44,798 bases of DNA from Nitrosopumilaceae archaeon (GCA_022823825.1 JAJEHG010000058.1:1-44798); one strand, 5' to 3'; positions 23,930-31,734 are shown, numbered from the stretch's first letter. Program-made: numbers and translations. Notes: a model not told the origin generated them from the sequence alone.

Positions 23930-26332
23930 ATGGGTGCTGTTTTGAAACGTGGTTGCTCCAGATACCGGGTGCCGGCCGTGACGGTAGTTGCCGCGGCCGC
24001 CTTGATTCTGGCCGCAGCAGGAGCTATGCCGCACGTGGCAGAACAAGCGGCGCACGCACAGCAGCTTGAGAGCAGGACAATCGGCATAATCGTAGTCAGT
24101 GACAATCCGGACGTAGCAGAGAGAATGGAGCTCACATTCAAAGTCGCAATCGAGGACTTTAACAGGAAACTGGCCGAGGATGGAAGAGACTGGCGGCTGG
24201 CAGCAGAGTTTGTCACCATACGAGACGCCCGCGGCACGACGGATGCAATCAACGGCCTGAACGCAAAGGGAATAAAGGCAGTGGCCGGATTCATAAACGA
24301 CGCGGGGGTCGCAAACGCGTACCGCTCCATACATCAGAACGGCATGCTAGTAATCACATCCAGCTCCGGACTGCCGGAGTTTTCCCGGCCCGACAACATA
24401 TTCAGAACGGCGTCCACGTATGACACCGTGGCAGACGCATTCGTAAACATAATGAAGTCTGAGGGGAAGACCGAGGTCATCAACCTGTTTTTGGACTTTC
24501 GGGTAGGGCAGACATTCAACTCGACAATATACAACGCGCTTGAAGGGGAGGACAACATGAGGATGCTGGGCTCCATCAAGTTTGGCAACAACATAGCAGA
24601 CGACGCCGCAAGGATAGGGGCCGAGATGCGCCAGATACTTCAAAGCACAAGCAACCACGAGAATGTCGGAATCTTTGTCACCGGGATCCCCTCCAGTGCG
24701 GGGGCGCTCGGAGTAATGGCCGGCCTGGACAGGGGGCCCGACTCGGCCATAGGCAAGACCACGTTCTACGGAACCGGAACGCTGCAGCCCGGCATAGAAG
24801 GCAGCGAAAGAGTGCTGCGGTTCATGGAAAAGACCGGCTACAAGGGAGTAGAGACGGCCATACATGAAAGCGAGCTTAACATACGGCTTGACAGCCTGCT
24901 GGGCAACGCCCTGGCGGCCCTGACGTACGACGCATACTCGACGGTGCAGATACTTGGAAGGGCCATCGACAGCGCAGGCTCGGCCACCAATACGGCCGCC
25001 ATAAGGCAGGGCATGCAGCAGGCCGCCCTGGACTACTCGCCCGTGTCCGCGCGCGGCATAAACGCGGCTTTCAATGCGAACGGCGACGCTGCAGAGAGGG
25101 ACGTCCACATATCGGAGATAAGAGGCGGCAAGTTCGTCGTCACGCAAGAGTACGATCCAGACCACGGCATAACCCAGCCCGCCCCGTTCTCAGAGCCGGA
25201 CAGGCGGAAGCTCGGCGCGATCGTGTCGGAGACCGGAGACCTTGCAGTGGTGATGGTCGCCGCAAGCAAGGCCATAAGCCTCGCCGTGTCCGACTTTAAC
25301 ATAGAGCAGTTCAGGGCCGGAACCGACTACAGGATAGACCTGGTAAAGCGCGACGACGGCACCGACCCTTCGCGCACCGCGCAGCAGGCGATAGCCCTCG
25401 AAGAACTCGGCTCAAACGTGATAGTCGGGCCCGCGTACAGCGGGGGGGTCGGGAGCATAGCGTCACTTGACAGGGACGACATCATAGCAGTGAGCTATGG
25501 GTCAGGCTCGCCCGAGTTCAGTACCCCGGACGACAACATATTCCGCGCGCTGCCCGACAGCACGGGCGCCTCAATGGTGTTCGCGGAGATGCTGGAGCGT
25601 GACGGAATCGAGAACCTCATAATTGTGTACCGGGACGACGCGTGGGGCAGGACAACCAGCTCGTCCATGTACGACATCTTTGCAGAGCGCACGGGCGTCA
25701 CGCTGATCGACGGCATTGCATACGAACCCGGCGCCGCCGACTATTCGACAGTGACGGACCGCCTTGCCGACGCGCTCGACGCCGCGGGGGCAGTAGGCGC
25801 GCCCAGTACGGCAGTGATACTATTGGCCTTTGATGAGGATTACGACATAGTCCGGTCCGCTGCATCCGACCCGCGCCTCCAGGAAGGCAGGTGGTACGGG
25901 ATCATCGACCGGTCGCAGGCCGACAACGCAGGCATTACATCATGGGTTGAGAACGTCAGATATACCTCGGTGATCGTCAAGCACGAGCCCAACGCCCTGA
26001 ACGCGCGCATCGATTCCGAGATTCCGGGCGCAAACATCTTTGCGTACCACGCATACGACGCGACCAGGCTTTTGATAGAGGTGCTGCAGAGGGAGGACGG
26101 CGTGACTGGCAGCGTGCCGCTTGCGCGCGCAAGCAGCGGCATTTACCAGAACACAGTGGAACCCACCGCGCTGGGGGTGCCGCTCGTATTCAACGAGAAC
26201 GGCGACTTGGACGCGAGCTCGGTGAATTACGGCATTTACCGCACCATGGGGGGAGAGTCCGTACTCTCACTGGTCTTTGACTCCGCGTCCGGAACCATCA
26301 AGCAGGCAGAGCCCAGCAATGTGTGCAGATGA
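23930..26332 (+). CDS. Two fused type I periplasmic-binding domains (branched-chain amino acid type)
   Basis: Exported 800-residue solute-binding protein. Signal peptide at 1-44 (VPAVTVVAAAALILAAAG, cut near AHAQ). Residues 48-405 form one Peripla_BP_6-type domain (IGIIVVSDNPDVAERMELTF at its start, ITSSSGLPEF in the hinge region). Residues 415-790 form a second (LGAIVSETGDLAVVMVAASK; IVGPAYSGGVGSIASL; AVSYGSGSPEFS). The two halves are paralogous, each with the [S/G]-S-G-x-P-E-F-S motif. Single-domain proteins of this family serve LivJ-type ABC transporters or act as receptor ectodomains. No permease, ATPase or kinase gene is adjacent, and no C-terminal anchor is visible, so the mode of action is open. 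Confidence 0.9.
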   Translation: MGAVLKRGCSRYRVPAVTVVAAAALILAAAGAMPHVAEQAAHAQQLESRTIGIIVVSDNPDVAERMELTFKVAIEDFNRKLAEDGRDWRLAAEFVTIRDARGTTDAINGLNAKGIKAVAGFINDAGVANAYRSIHQNGMLVITSSSGLPEFSRPDNIFRTASTYDTVADAFVNIMKSEGKTEVINLFLDFRVGQTFNSTIYNALEGEDNMRMLGSIKFGNNIADDAARIGAEMRQILQSTSNHENVGIFVTGIPSSAGALGVMAGLDRGPDSAIGKTTFYGTGTLQPGIEGSERVLRFMEKTGYKGVETAIHESELNIRLDSLLGNALAALTYDAYSTVQILGRAIDSAGSATNTAAIRQGMQQAALDYSPVSARGINAAFNANGDAAERDVHISEIRGGKFVVTQEYDPDHGITQPAPFSEPDRRKLGAIVSETGDLAVVMVAASKAISLAVSDFNIEQFRAGTDYRIDLVKRDDGTDPSRTAQQAIALEELGSNVIVGPAYSGGVGSIASLDRDDIIAVSYGSGSPEFSTPDDNIFRALPDSTGASMVFAEMLERDGIENLIIVYRDDAWGRTTSSSMYDIFAERTGVTLIDGIAYEPGAADYSTVTDRLADALDAAGAVGAPSTAVILLAFDEDYDIVRSAASDPRLQEGRWYGIIDRSQADNAGITSWVENVRYTSVIVKHEPNALNARIDSEIPGANIFAYHAYDATRLLIEVLQREDGVTGSVPLARASSGIYQNTVEPTALGVPLVFNENGDLDASSVNYGIYRTMGGESVLSLVFDSASGTIKQAEPSNVCR

Positions 26333-26522
26333 CATCCAGAGTGCGCCGCGCCATGGCGCCATGCTGCCAAATGCAGCCTATGTGGCGGCAGAGCGCTGCA
26401 AGCAGGCAATACGGCCGTCCGGCATGTGGACAATCCATGCCTTGACGGTCAGACACGTCCGCGGGTTGCATGCTGGCGTTTTGAGTCGAATCGTCGGGGC
26501 TGATTCGGGCACGAAATTTGCT

Positions 26523-26546
26523 TCATTTCTAAATTCGAATTCAGAA
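26523..26546. repeat. Dispersed near-palindromic repeat, copy 1
   Basis: ATTTCT-AAATTCGAATTC-AGAAAT: arms match with two mismatches. Related copies are at 27548-27570, 27989-28014 (inside the third paralogue's 3' end) and 30452-30472. Confidence 0.5.
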
Positions 26547-26636
26547 ATAACATAATCCAGAACCTGCAAGACTCAGTGCGACGTAATTTTGCAAGCAGGT
26601 TTCTCCGCATAGGCCGCGCCTTGGCACATACGAAGC

Positions 26637-26645
26637 CGTTAAAAA
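26637..26645 (+). promoter_or_regulatory. TATA box for small paralogue 1
   Basis: CCGTTAAAAA region (core TTAAAA at 26639-26644), centred 25-26 bases before ATG 26667. Confidence 0.55.
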
Positions 26646-26666
26646 CACATTTGGCGACCCAGCGTC

Positions 26667-26867
26667 ATGCAGATCCAGACAACCCGAAGTAACTGGTGGT
26701 TCCTGCTGCCCATATTCTTGAACATATGCGGCGGGGTAATCGCATACTTTGTGCTGCGGCACGACGATCCACAAAAGGCCAAAAACTGCCTCATACTTGG
26801 CGCAGTATTGCTGGCAATACCGATAGCATTAAGCCTCGGATTGGAAGCCATTCCGGCATTAGACTAG
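26667..26867 (+). CDS. Small two-helix membrane protein, paralogue 1 of 3
   Basis: 66 residues. A first helix preceded by Trp-Trp (NWWFLLPIFLNICGGVIAYF), a charged cytoplasmic-type loop VLRHDDPQKAKNCL, and a second helix (ILGAVLLAIPIALSLGL). Two further copies follow within 1.1 kb. The loop LRxDDPxKAxNCLxLG is nearly invariant among the three, so it probably carries the function, perhaps partner binding. I recall similar short proteins in other thaumarchaea but know no function. Own TATA box and predicted leaderless mRNA. Confidence 0.8.
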   Translation: MQIQTTRSNWWFLLPIFLNICGGVIAYFVLRHDDPQKAKNCLILGAVLLAIPIALSLGLEAIPALD

Positions 26868-26881
26868 TCCGCGTACTTTGC

Positions 26882-26901
26882 AGGACGCATTTTTTTATCC
26901 G
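26882..26901 (+). terminator. T-rich stretch after paralogue 1
   Basis: GACGCATTTTTTTATCC lies 15 bases after the paralogue 1 stop: a run of seven T, the usual archaeal termination signal, with no strong hairpin. Confidence 0.4.
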
Positions 26902-27132
26902 CTTATCAGGCCGCATGCGGCCCGAGCCGACGGCGTTCAAGACGCGGACACGCCAAACTTTGCCACAAGGCCGAAACTGGCCGTCGGCGGCGGCGGCAAC
27001 CAACCAACCTGCCGCGCAGTGCGCAGCCGGCAGACGGGCATGCACGGGCCAGGTTAAAGAGCGGCAAGACGCACGATCCGCGCGAAGGTGGAGAACAAAA
27101 CCGCGCCTAGCGCCACCAAGGCGTTCTCCAAC

Positions 27133-27141
27133 GGTTATAAG
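27133..27141 (+). promoter_or_regulatory. TATA box for small paralogue 2
   Basis: GGTTATAAG, centred 25-26 bases before ATG 27163, which decides the start against a longer reading from 27088. Confidence 0.6.
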
Positions 27142-27162
27142 CAGACTCACCAATCCAGAGTC

Positions 27163-27387
27163 ATGTACAACGAGAAAAGACGGAGCGGGTGGTGGTTTTT
27201 GCTGCCCATATTCCTCAACATAGTGGGAGGAGTAATTGCATACTTTGTGCTGCGGCACGACGATCCGCAAAAGGCCAAAAACTGCCTGCTGCTTGGAATA
27301 GTGCTGTTTGTGATACAGATTGGCATCGGCTACATACTAGAAGATGTCACAATGAATACGTTCCATATGCTGCCAGTCCTGCAATAG
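27163..27387 (+). CDS. Small two-helix membrane protein, paralogue 2 of 3
   Basis: 74 residues, MYNEKRRSGWWFLLPIF, then VGGVIAYFVLRHDDPQKAKN, nearly identical to paralogue 1 over residues 9-43, followed by a second helix and a divergent tail ending in LPVLQ. The high identity of the first half against a diverged end suggests recent duplication with selection on the WW-helix-loop part. Confidence 0.8.
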   Translation: MYNEKRRSGWWFLLPIFLNIVGGVIAYFVLRHDDPQKAKNCLLLGIVLFVIQIGIGYILEDVTMNTFHMLPVLQ

Positions 27388-27547
27388 TGGGTCGGCGGCC
27401 ATGCACCATGCACGCGAGTCCGCCACGCGTAGGCCTGTCTGTGTGGCAACCGACCACACGCAGGAAGAATCCACGCACGTTTGAGTTCACGGCACACCAG
27501 AGCGTCCGACCTGTACGGACGGCCTTGCGGGACGCAAAAACCTGTTT

Positions 27548-27570
27548 GTTTCCAAATTCGAATTAAGAAA
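27548..27570. repeat. Dispersed near-palindromic repeat, copy 2
   Basis: TTTCCAAATTCGAATTAAGA, similar to the copy at 26523. The bases after it (ATTCGGATCC) resemble those after the 30452 copy (ATGCGGATCA), so the repeat may be nearer 35 bases. Confidence 0.45.
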
Positions 27571-27712
27571 TATTCGGATCCACGGCGTTTCCGATCTTTC
27601 GTTACTGATGGTTACGCCCACCGTGACCGCCGCCGTGGCGTCTTACGGCCGTCTTGCAACCACACGCACAATTGCCGTAACGAGAGGCCGTTCGGGGCGC
27701 GACCGTACGAAA

Positions 27713-27721
27713 CGACTTAAG
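27713..27721 (+). promoter_or_regulatory. TATA-like box for small paralogue 3
   Basis: CGACTTAAG, centred 26-27 bases before ATG 27745. Confidence 0.45.
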
Positions 27722-27744
27722 AATGTGGCAGGCCATACTACGGT

Positions 27745-28017
27745 ATGTTTGTCAGAGTCGTCCGCAGCAGGTGGTGGTTCATGCTTCCCATTATCATGCA
27801 GTTTATCGGCGGCATCATAGCATACTATGCCCTGCGCCAGGACGATCCCACAAAGGCCAGAAACTGCCTGCTACTTGGAATCGCGCTGTCGGCAATCTGG
27901 TTTGCAGTGTTTGTACTCCCCATCATACTGCTGATTGCCACAATGCCGTCAGGACAGCCAATAGATGAGCTGCCCTACGAGGATTTCATGTTTCTAAACC
28001 CGAATTTTGAAGCATAG
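27745..28017 (+). CDS. Small two-helix membrane protein, paralogue 3 of 3
   Basis: 90 residues. It keeps RWWFMLPIIMQFIGGIIAYY and the loop ALRQDDPTKARNCLLLGIAL, but with more changes than paralogues 1 and 2 show to each other. Its extra C-terminal 25 residues (ELPYEDFMFLNPNFEA) run through a copy of the dispersed repeat, so the tail may have been captured when the unit was duplicated. Confidence 0.8.
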   Translation: MFVRVVRSRWWFMLPIIMQFIGGIIAYYALRQDDPTKARNCLLLGIALSAIWFAVFVLPIILLIATMPSGQPIDELPYEDFMFLNPNFEA

Positions 28018-28126
28018 AAAATCAAGCATGCAGAGCATTGGCGCGCTCAGACGCTGCGTCCTTCAGGGCCCTGTCCGTGGAGCCGTATGCATGCATGGCT
28101 CACGTGGCAGCAGAACCCGCGGCTTG

Positions 28127-28136
28127 GCATATATTG
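28127..28136 (+). promoter_or_regulatory. TATA box for the DUF2299-like gene
   Basis: GCATATATTG, centred 26-27 bases before ATG 28158; this rules out the in-frame start at 28038. Confidence 0.6.
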
Positions 28137-28157
28137 CAACACGTAATACGCGCCGCA

Positions 28158-28604
28158 ATGGCCACTGCAATGCAAAACAACGTAGAGCGCTGGCTGGTGC
28201 ACGAAAGCCTCAGGTTCAGATACGCCAAGTCTGACACCGACACGTTCAGGGCGGTCATAACCAGCCCGGGCGGCCCAGACGACGGCACGGAGGTATTCGA
28301 GCCAAAAAGCCAGCCCGGCGTCATCGTAATCGGCCGAAAATGCCCTCTCAATGCGGGCCAGAACGCACGCTTTCTTGCCATGACAGAGCAGGAGCAAGAC
28401 AGGGTGCGCAGCAGGATCTCAGAATACTGCGACTCGATAGGCGCGGTGCACCGCTTTTTGGAGGAAAACGGGCTCAATATGGTGGGGGTCTACACCGTAA
28501 TTGATGCCGCGGAGAGGCAGAACCAGTCAGACTTTTCAGAGTCCTTGGGCGATACTGCGCGCATGGCCGGCCGCCTAAAGGATCATTTGAGGCGCACCGT
28601 ATGA
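28158..28604 (+). CDS. DUF2299-like cytoplasmic protein
   Basis: 148 residues from ATG 28158. An alpha/beta protein: NNVERWLVHESLRFRYAKSD, a strand region ending VIVIGRKCPLNAGQN, then two long helices and VGVYTVIDAAERQNQ. The layout (N-terminal W-L-V helix, F-R-A-V-I-T strand, V-I-V-I-G) resembles DUF2299, a family of unknown function in archaea. That assignment is from memory of the pattern and is uncertain. Confidence 0.75.
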   Translation: MATAMQNNVERWLVHESLRFRYAKSDTDTFRAVITSPGGPDDGTEVFEPKSQPGVIVIGRKCPLNAGQNARFLAMTEQEQDRVRSRISEYCDSIGAVHRFLEENGLNMVGVYTVIDAAERQNQSDFSESLGDTARMAGRLKDHLRRTV

Positions 28605-28646
28605 AATATGGTCCAAAACCACCCGGATCACCAAACCGTGCCTGAG

Positions 28647-28842
28647 AGCTAAACCCCCCCTCCCCGTAACGGATCCTAGACACGATGCAGAATTTCCAGA
28701 AAAGGCGTTTTTCAGGGGGGGTTTAGCTTTGACGCCTGCATGCGCGATCCAACCCCCAAAACATCCCGGTAGCTGGGCCCGGGATGTGTGATCGTTTCAC
28801 GCTAGGCGTCAAAGCTAAACCCCCCTCTCAAGGGCGTTTTTG
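28647..28842. repeat. Structured inverted-repeat element
   Basis: A 22-base perfect inverted repeat: arms at 28716-28737 and 28804-28825, each beginning or ending in a run of six G or C next to TTTAGCTTTGACGCC. The 66-base spacer contains a 9-base-pair hairpin (ACATCCCGG / CCGGGATGT, 28761-28788 region). A third, shorter arm lies at 28647-28660 (AGCTAAACCCCCCC) and can pair with the left arm. GGCGTTTTT occurs as a direct repeat just outside (28704-28712 and 28833-28841). This could be a miniature mobile element, a double terminator, or a structured RNA. Confidence 0.7.
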
Positions 28843-28871
28843 CTGATCATTTGGGGAGGGGCAATCTCAAG

Positions 28872-28880
28872 AATATTATA
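28872..28880 (+). promoter_or_regulatory. TATA box for the DUF4352-like gene
   Basis: AATATTATA, centred 25-26 bases before GTG 28903. Confidence 0.6.
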
Positions 28881-28902
28881 CGACAAAGGTGAAAAGAGAC
28901 AC

Positions 28903-29394
28903 GTGGTTGCAACAGTAGTAATAGTCATAGGCGCAATAATCGCGTCCATGATCATAGCCGGATACATGTACGAGGTGTACAAGCCAGAGGACATAGAAGT
29001 CTCCGCGGGCGAGCCCGTGATGGTGGGGCCCGTCGAGTATACCGTATCGTTTGAAAGCACCCACATGGGCGACAAGGAGGAGCAGCCAGAGCACACATAC
29101 GTCATGATTACGCTCACGGCGGAGAACAAGGGGGAGGAAAGAACGCTCCTTTCGGGCGGCCAGTTCTACATCAAGGATGAGGACGACAAGAGACACCAGG
29201 CCGTATACGGCAACTTTTCGCAAAAGGACCTACTGGTAGAATGGCTCGAGTCGGGCGACATAGTGGAGAGGAACACGCAGTTTGACGTGCCGTTTGACGA
29301 GGACTCCAGGTACGACATACTGATAAGGCCTCAAAAGGAGCAGAACTTTAAGGACATAGGCGCCATATGCATTGCAAACTGCCATATCGAGTGA
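28903..29394 (+). CDS. Membrane-anchored DUF4352-like protein
   Basis: 163 residues from GTG 28903. The N-terminal hydrophobic helix (VVIVIGAIIASMIIAGYMY) is a signal anchor. The rest forms a beta-sandwich of DUF4352 type (immunoglobulin-like, seen in many archaeal and Gram-positive surface lipoproteins): YTVSFEST, YVMITLTAENKGEERTLLSG, FYIKDEDDKRHQA, and R-N-T-Q-F-D-V-P-F. Two cysteines close to the end (AICIANCH) could form a disulfide or bind metal. The upstream TTG at 28840 is in frame but lies before the TATA box. Confidence 0.78.
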   Translation: MVATVVIVIGAIIASMIIAGYMYEVYKPEDIEVSAGEPVMVGPVEYTVSFESTHMGDKEEQPEHTYVMITLTAENKGEERTLLSGGQFYIKDEDDKRHQAVYGNFSQKDLLVEWLESGDIVERNTQFDVPFDEDSRYDILIRPQKEQNFKDIGAICIANCHIE

Positions 29395-29412
29395 TGGCCC
29401 AAAGACGCCGAT

Positions 29413-30285
29413 TCAGGACAGATACTTCTTGTTGTCCCTCAGGTATTTTGAGACGAACCACTTTAGAAAGATCATGTGATCACCGCGCGTCTGCGATCCT
29501 TCCAACTTCTTGATGTATGTGATCTTCTCCTTTGGGAGTATGTTCACCATGGGATATCCGCCCTTGTGGAGAATAAGCAGCGCCAGCAGCCTTCCAATTC
29601 TTCCGTTTCCGTCAATAAATGGGTGTATCAGCTCGAACCGGTTATGAAACATCGCCGACATTATGACGGGGTTTGTTCCTCTGTTTTTGCGGCACCATTT
29701 CAACAGGATCTCCACCTCGGGGACTACGTCGGGCCACAACACGTATTCAGTTCTTCCCCCGTATGGGGCGACGTCCGCCCGCCTGAAGCTCCCGGCATTG
29801 TTCGTGTCCGTCCCTGAAAACAGGATGTAATGCCATCGCAGAATAAGCCGCTTTGTGATGGCCGGTTTTGTCGCAAGCATCTCGTCAAATATTTTCTCCA
29901 TCTGGATAGCCTCCACGATGTGTTCCAGTGCGGTGTCCTTTGGGGACAGGTTGTATTCCAGCAGGTTTCTTGTCTGGCCCAGCGTCATCGTGCTGCCCTC
30001 GATTCTCTGCGTGCTGTATATGTGGTTGATCTTGAACCAGTGGTTTTCGGATCGGATGATCTTTTTGTCAACGGCGGCAATGTATCCGGAATACCTGTCA
30101 TGTATCATCTCAAGTAGGGGGATGTTTTCCTTCAGGTACATCTCCTCTTCAAACTTTTTTTTGGCAGAGTCGATCTCCGCAGGAATGCGCCTCCCAAGAT
30201 ACCGCTCGTGCTGGTTTTTGCCCGAGTGGTACACCAGATAGTAGTAACTCCCGTTTCCCTTTTTTCTCTTGACTACTGAGACCAT
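29413..30285 (-). CDS. fic: Fic-domain protein, class II (AMPylase-type)
   Basis: 290 residues. The Fic active site is complete: HPFIDGNGRIGR at 221-232, with the catalytic His221 and anion-binding GNGR. The inhibitory motif precedes the core as T92-Q-R-I-E96-G97, in IYSTQRIEGSTM, the class II arrangement, so the enzyme should be autoinhibited. AGSFRR at 164-169 is the usual flap strand. The first 50 residues (basic, with YYYLVYHSGKNQHERYLG) resemble a small DNA-binding head rather than a known domain. Such proteins transfer AMP from ATP to Ser/Thr/Tyr of target proteins. Its AT-richer DNA and isolation suggest lateral gain; no antitoxin is visible. Start ATG 30285 is set by the TATA box. Confidence 0.92.
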   Translation of the reverse strand: MVSVVKRKKGNGSYYYLVYHSGKNQHERYLGRRIPAEIDSAKKKFEEEMYLKENIPLLEMIHDRYSGYIAAVDKKIIRSENHWFKINHIYSTQRIEGSTMTLGQTRNLLEYNLSPKDTALEHIVEAIQMEKIFDEMLATKPAITKRLILRWHYILFSGTDTNNAGSFRRADVAPYGGRTEYVLWPDVVPEVEILLKWCRKNRGTNPVIMSAMFHNRFELIHPFIDGNGRIGRLLALLILHKGGYPMVNILPKEKITYIKKLEGSQTRGDHMIFLKWFVSKYLRDNKKYLS

Positions 30286-30303
30286 GCAATAACTTACCAA
30301 CCT

Positions 30304-30316
30304 AATTATTTAATTT
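30304..30316 (-). promoter_or_regulatory. TATA box for fic
   Basis: Minus-strand ATTAAATAATT, centred about 25 bases before ATG 30285. The whole 30286-30340 stretch is AT-rich. Confidence 0.6.
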
Positions 30317-30451
30317 TTGTTAAAAGAGTAAAAATTCGATGGGTAATGGTACCGCACGGTTCTAGGTGCCAGGGACGTCAGGGCGGAGGCAGTTTAGCAC
30401 CTGCAGGCACATCGTCGAATCCAGACACCTGCCAGGCGCCGGCCAAATCTT

Positions 30452-30472
30452 TCCAAATACGAGTTTTGAAAC
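30452..30472. repeat. Dispersed repeat, copy near 30.46 kb
   Basis: TTTCCAAATACGAGTTTTGA, a diverged match to the sites at 26523 and 27548, just past the PPOX gene's end. Confidence 0.35.
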
Positions 30473-30479
30473 ATGCGGA

Positions 30480-30920
30480 TCAGTCGCCGGACTCTGCCCG
30501 TATCTCCGGCATGACATACACGCTGACGGGCCTTATCCGGAACGTTGTGCGCCTCTCTCCCGGACGGCGGAAGGGGTACCTGTCCCTCCCCGGCATATAC
30601 TGCCGCGTCAGGACATCTGCGTACTCGTAGTCATAGTCGGGGATTGTCTTCTCGACCACGCCCCGGACCGACACCATCTGCAACGGATCGTCGGCCGACG
30701 TGACCGACAATGCCACCCTGTTATCGCGCAGGACGTTTCGGTGCTTGGTCCTGCCCTCTGCCGTGTTGACCATTATGGCCCCGTCCGCCCAGTTTGCCCA
30801 GACCGGCGTCACCTGCGGCGAGCCGTCGGGCATTACGGTCGCCATGTGTACCAGGTTTCGCCCCGAGAGCAGGCGCTTTAGAGATTCTACAGAGTCCGTA
30901 TCCGCAGTTATGCGCGCCAT
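30480..30920 (-). CDS. PPOX-class (pyridoxamine oxidase-like) flavin or F420 protein
   Basis: 146 residues from ATG 30920, a split-barrel flavin-binding fold. Markers are LVHMATVMPDGSPQVTPVW at 24-42 (family opening strands), then TAEGRTKHRNVLRDNRVALSV, and VSVRGVVEKT in the third strand. In archaea and actinobacteria this family includes F420-dependent reductases (TIGR03618-like) as well as FMN proteins, and thaumarchaea make F420, so either cofactor is possible. A GTG at 30926 is an alternative start. TATA-like TTTATACT lies at 30956-30963. Confidence 0.85.
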   Translation of the reverse strand: MARITADTDSVESLKRLLSGRNLVHMATVMPDGSPQVTPVWANWADGAIMVNTAEGRTKHRNVLRDNRVALSVTSADDPLQMVSVRGVVEKTIPDYDYEYADVLTRQYMPGRDRYPFRRPGERRTTFRIRPVSVYVMPEIRAESGD

Positions 30921-30955
30921 ATGCACCAGTACACCGCCGCGTTGCGCGGCCTGTA

Positions 30956-30964
30956 GTATAAATC
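30956..30964 (-). promoter_or_regulatory. TATA box for the PPOX gene
   Basis: Minus-strand GATTTATAC, implying a leader of roughly 7-13 bases to the GTG or ATG start. Confidence 0.5.
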
Positions 30965-31067
30965 TGCCCGGCCCCGTGCCTAGTACGCTCTAGGGGCAAC
31001 TCCCACAACCGACAATCCGGTCCGCGCATTCCCCCGCCGTCATCCACGGCGATGCGCAGGACAGGTG

Positions 31068-31715
31068 TCAGCCGTTGCCGGTCTCTTCCTTTTTGGCGTT
31101 CCCTCCGTCGTTACCGGACAGTGAACTTGCCACTGTTTTCTCCCCACGCGAATCCGCCTTTTTGGACGAGGCCTGCCGCGCGGCCTTTCGGCCGCTCCCC
31201 TGCCGCTTACGCCTCTTTCCCTTCTCAAGCACCTTGGTGATGGCGCGGTTCATTATCTCCACCACCAGGTACGCCGAATACTCGGCAGTTGGCCTACCGC
31301 CGTTCCCGGACGCGGCAATCTCTGAGAGAACTCCGCCGAGAATCTCTTCCAGCCGTCTTGCCGTCCTGTCTATCACCGACGAGTACGCAGACTCAAAGCT
31401 CTCGGGCTCCTCGAGGTCCAGCAACCTCGTGGACGTCCCATAGTACTTTGTAATGCCGCCGCGCGACTCGACTACCCTCATCACCTCAACGAGGCCCGTC
31501 GTCCTGAGGATGTCTATGTGGTGCCGCACAGTAGACAGCGCCTTTTCTGGTCCCGTCCTGTTCACCGCTGCTGTGATCTCTTCTGCCGACAGCGTCTGGC
31601 CGTACAGCATGGATAAGATCCTTGAGCGTATCGGGTCCCCTATGGCGCGTGCGTGCTGCATGGTAACTGACACGGTCCGGTTAGTCCGGACTTGCCTGTC
31701 CAGTAGCGTAGCCAT
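31068..31715 (-). CDS. ArsR-type winged-helix regulator with basic tail
   Basis: 215 residues. The winged helix spans about 18-95: HARAIGDPIRSRILSMLYG, then SAEEITAAVNRTG, recognition helix LSTVRHHIDILRTTGLVEV, wing R-G-G-I-T-K-Y-Y. A helical dimerisation part follows (95-170). The last 45 residues are a basic Lys/Arg/Ser/Gly tail (KGKRRKRQGSGRKAARQ and on), which should add non-specific DNA binding. No metal-binding cysteines are seen, so the signal is unknown. TATA box centred 23-24 bases before ATG 31715. Target may be its own promoter or the divergent AT-rich region. Confidence 0.85.
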   Translation of the reverse strand: MATLLDRQVRTNRTVSVTMQHARAIGDPIRSRILSMLYGQTLSAEEITAAVNRTGPEKALSTVRHHIDILRTTGLVEVMRVVESRGGITKYYGTSTRLLDLEEPESFESAYSSVIDRTARRLEEILGGVLSEIAASGNGGRPTAEYSAYLVVEIMNRAITKVLEKGKRRKRQGSGRKAARQASSKKADSRGEKTVASSLSGNDGGNAKKEETGNG

Positions 31716-31734
31716 GCAGTCCAGTCAGCAAGTC

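Larger units (their letters stand above)
26333..26666. other. Intergenic stretch with a near-palindrome
   Basis: No gene supported. At 26523-26546 lies a 24-base near-palindrome around AAATTCGAATT, related to similar sites at 27548 and 30452. A TATA box at its end serves the first small paralogue. Confidence 0.5.
27388..27744. other. Gap between paralogues 2 and 3
   Basis: No gene supported. Carries repeat copy 2 (27548-27570) and the TATA box of paralogue 3. Short frames here do not resemble the paralogues. Confidence 0.5.
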
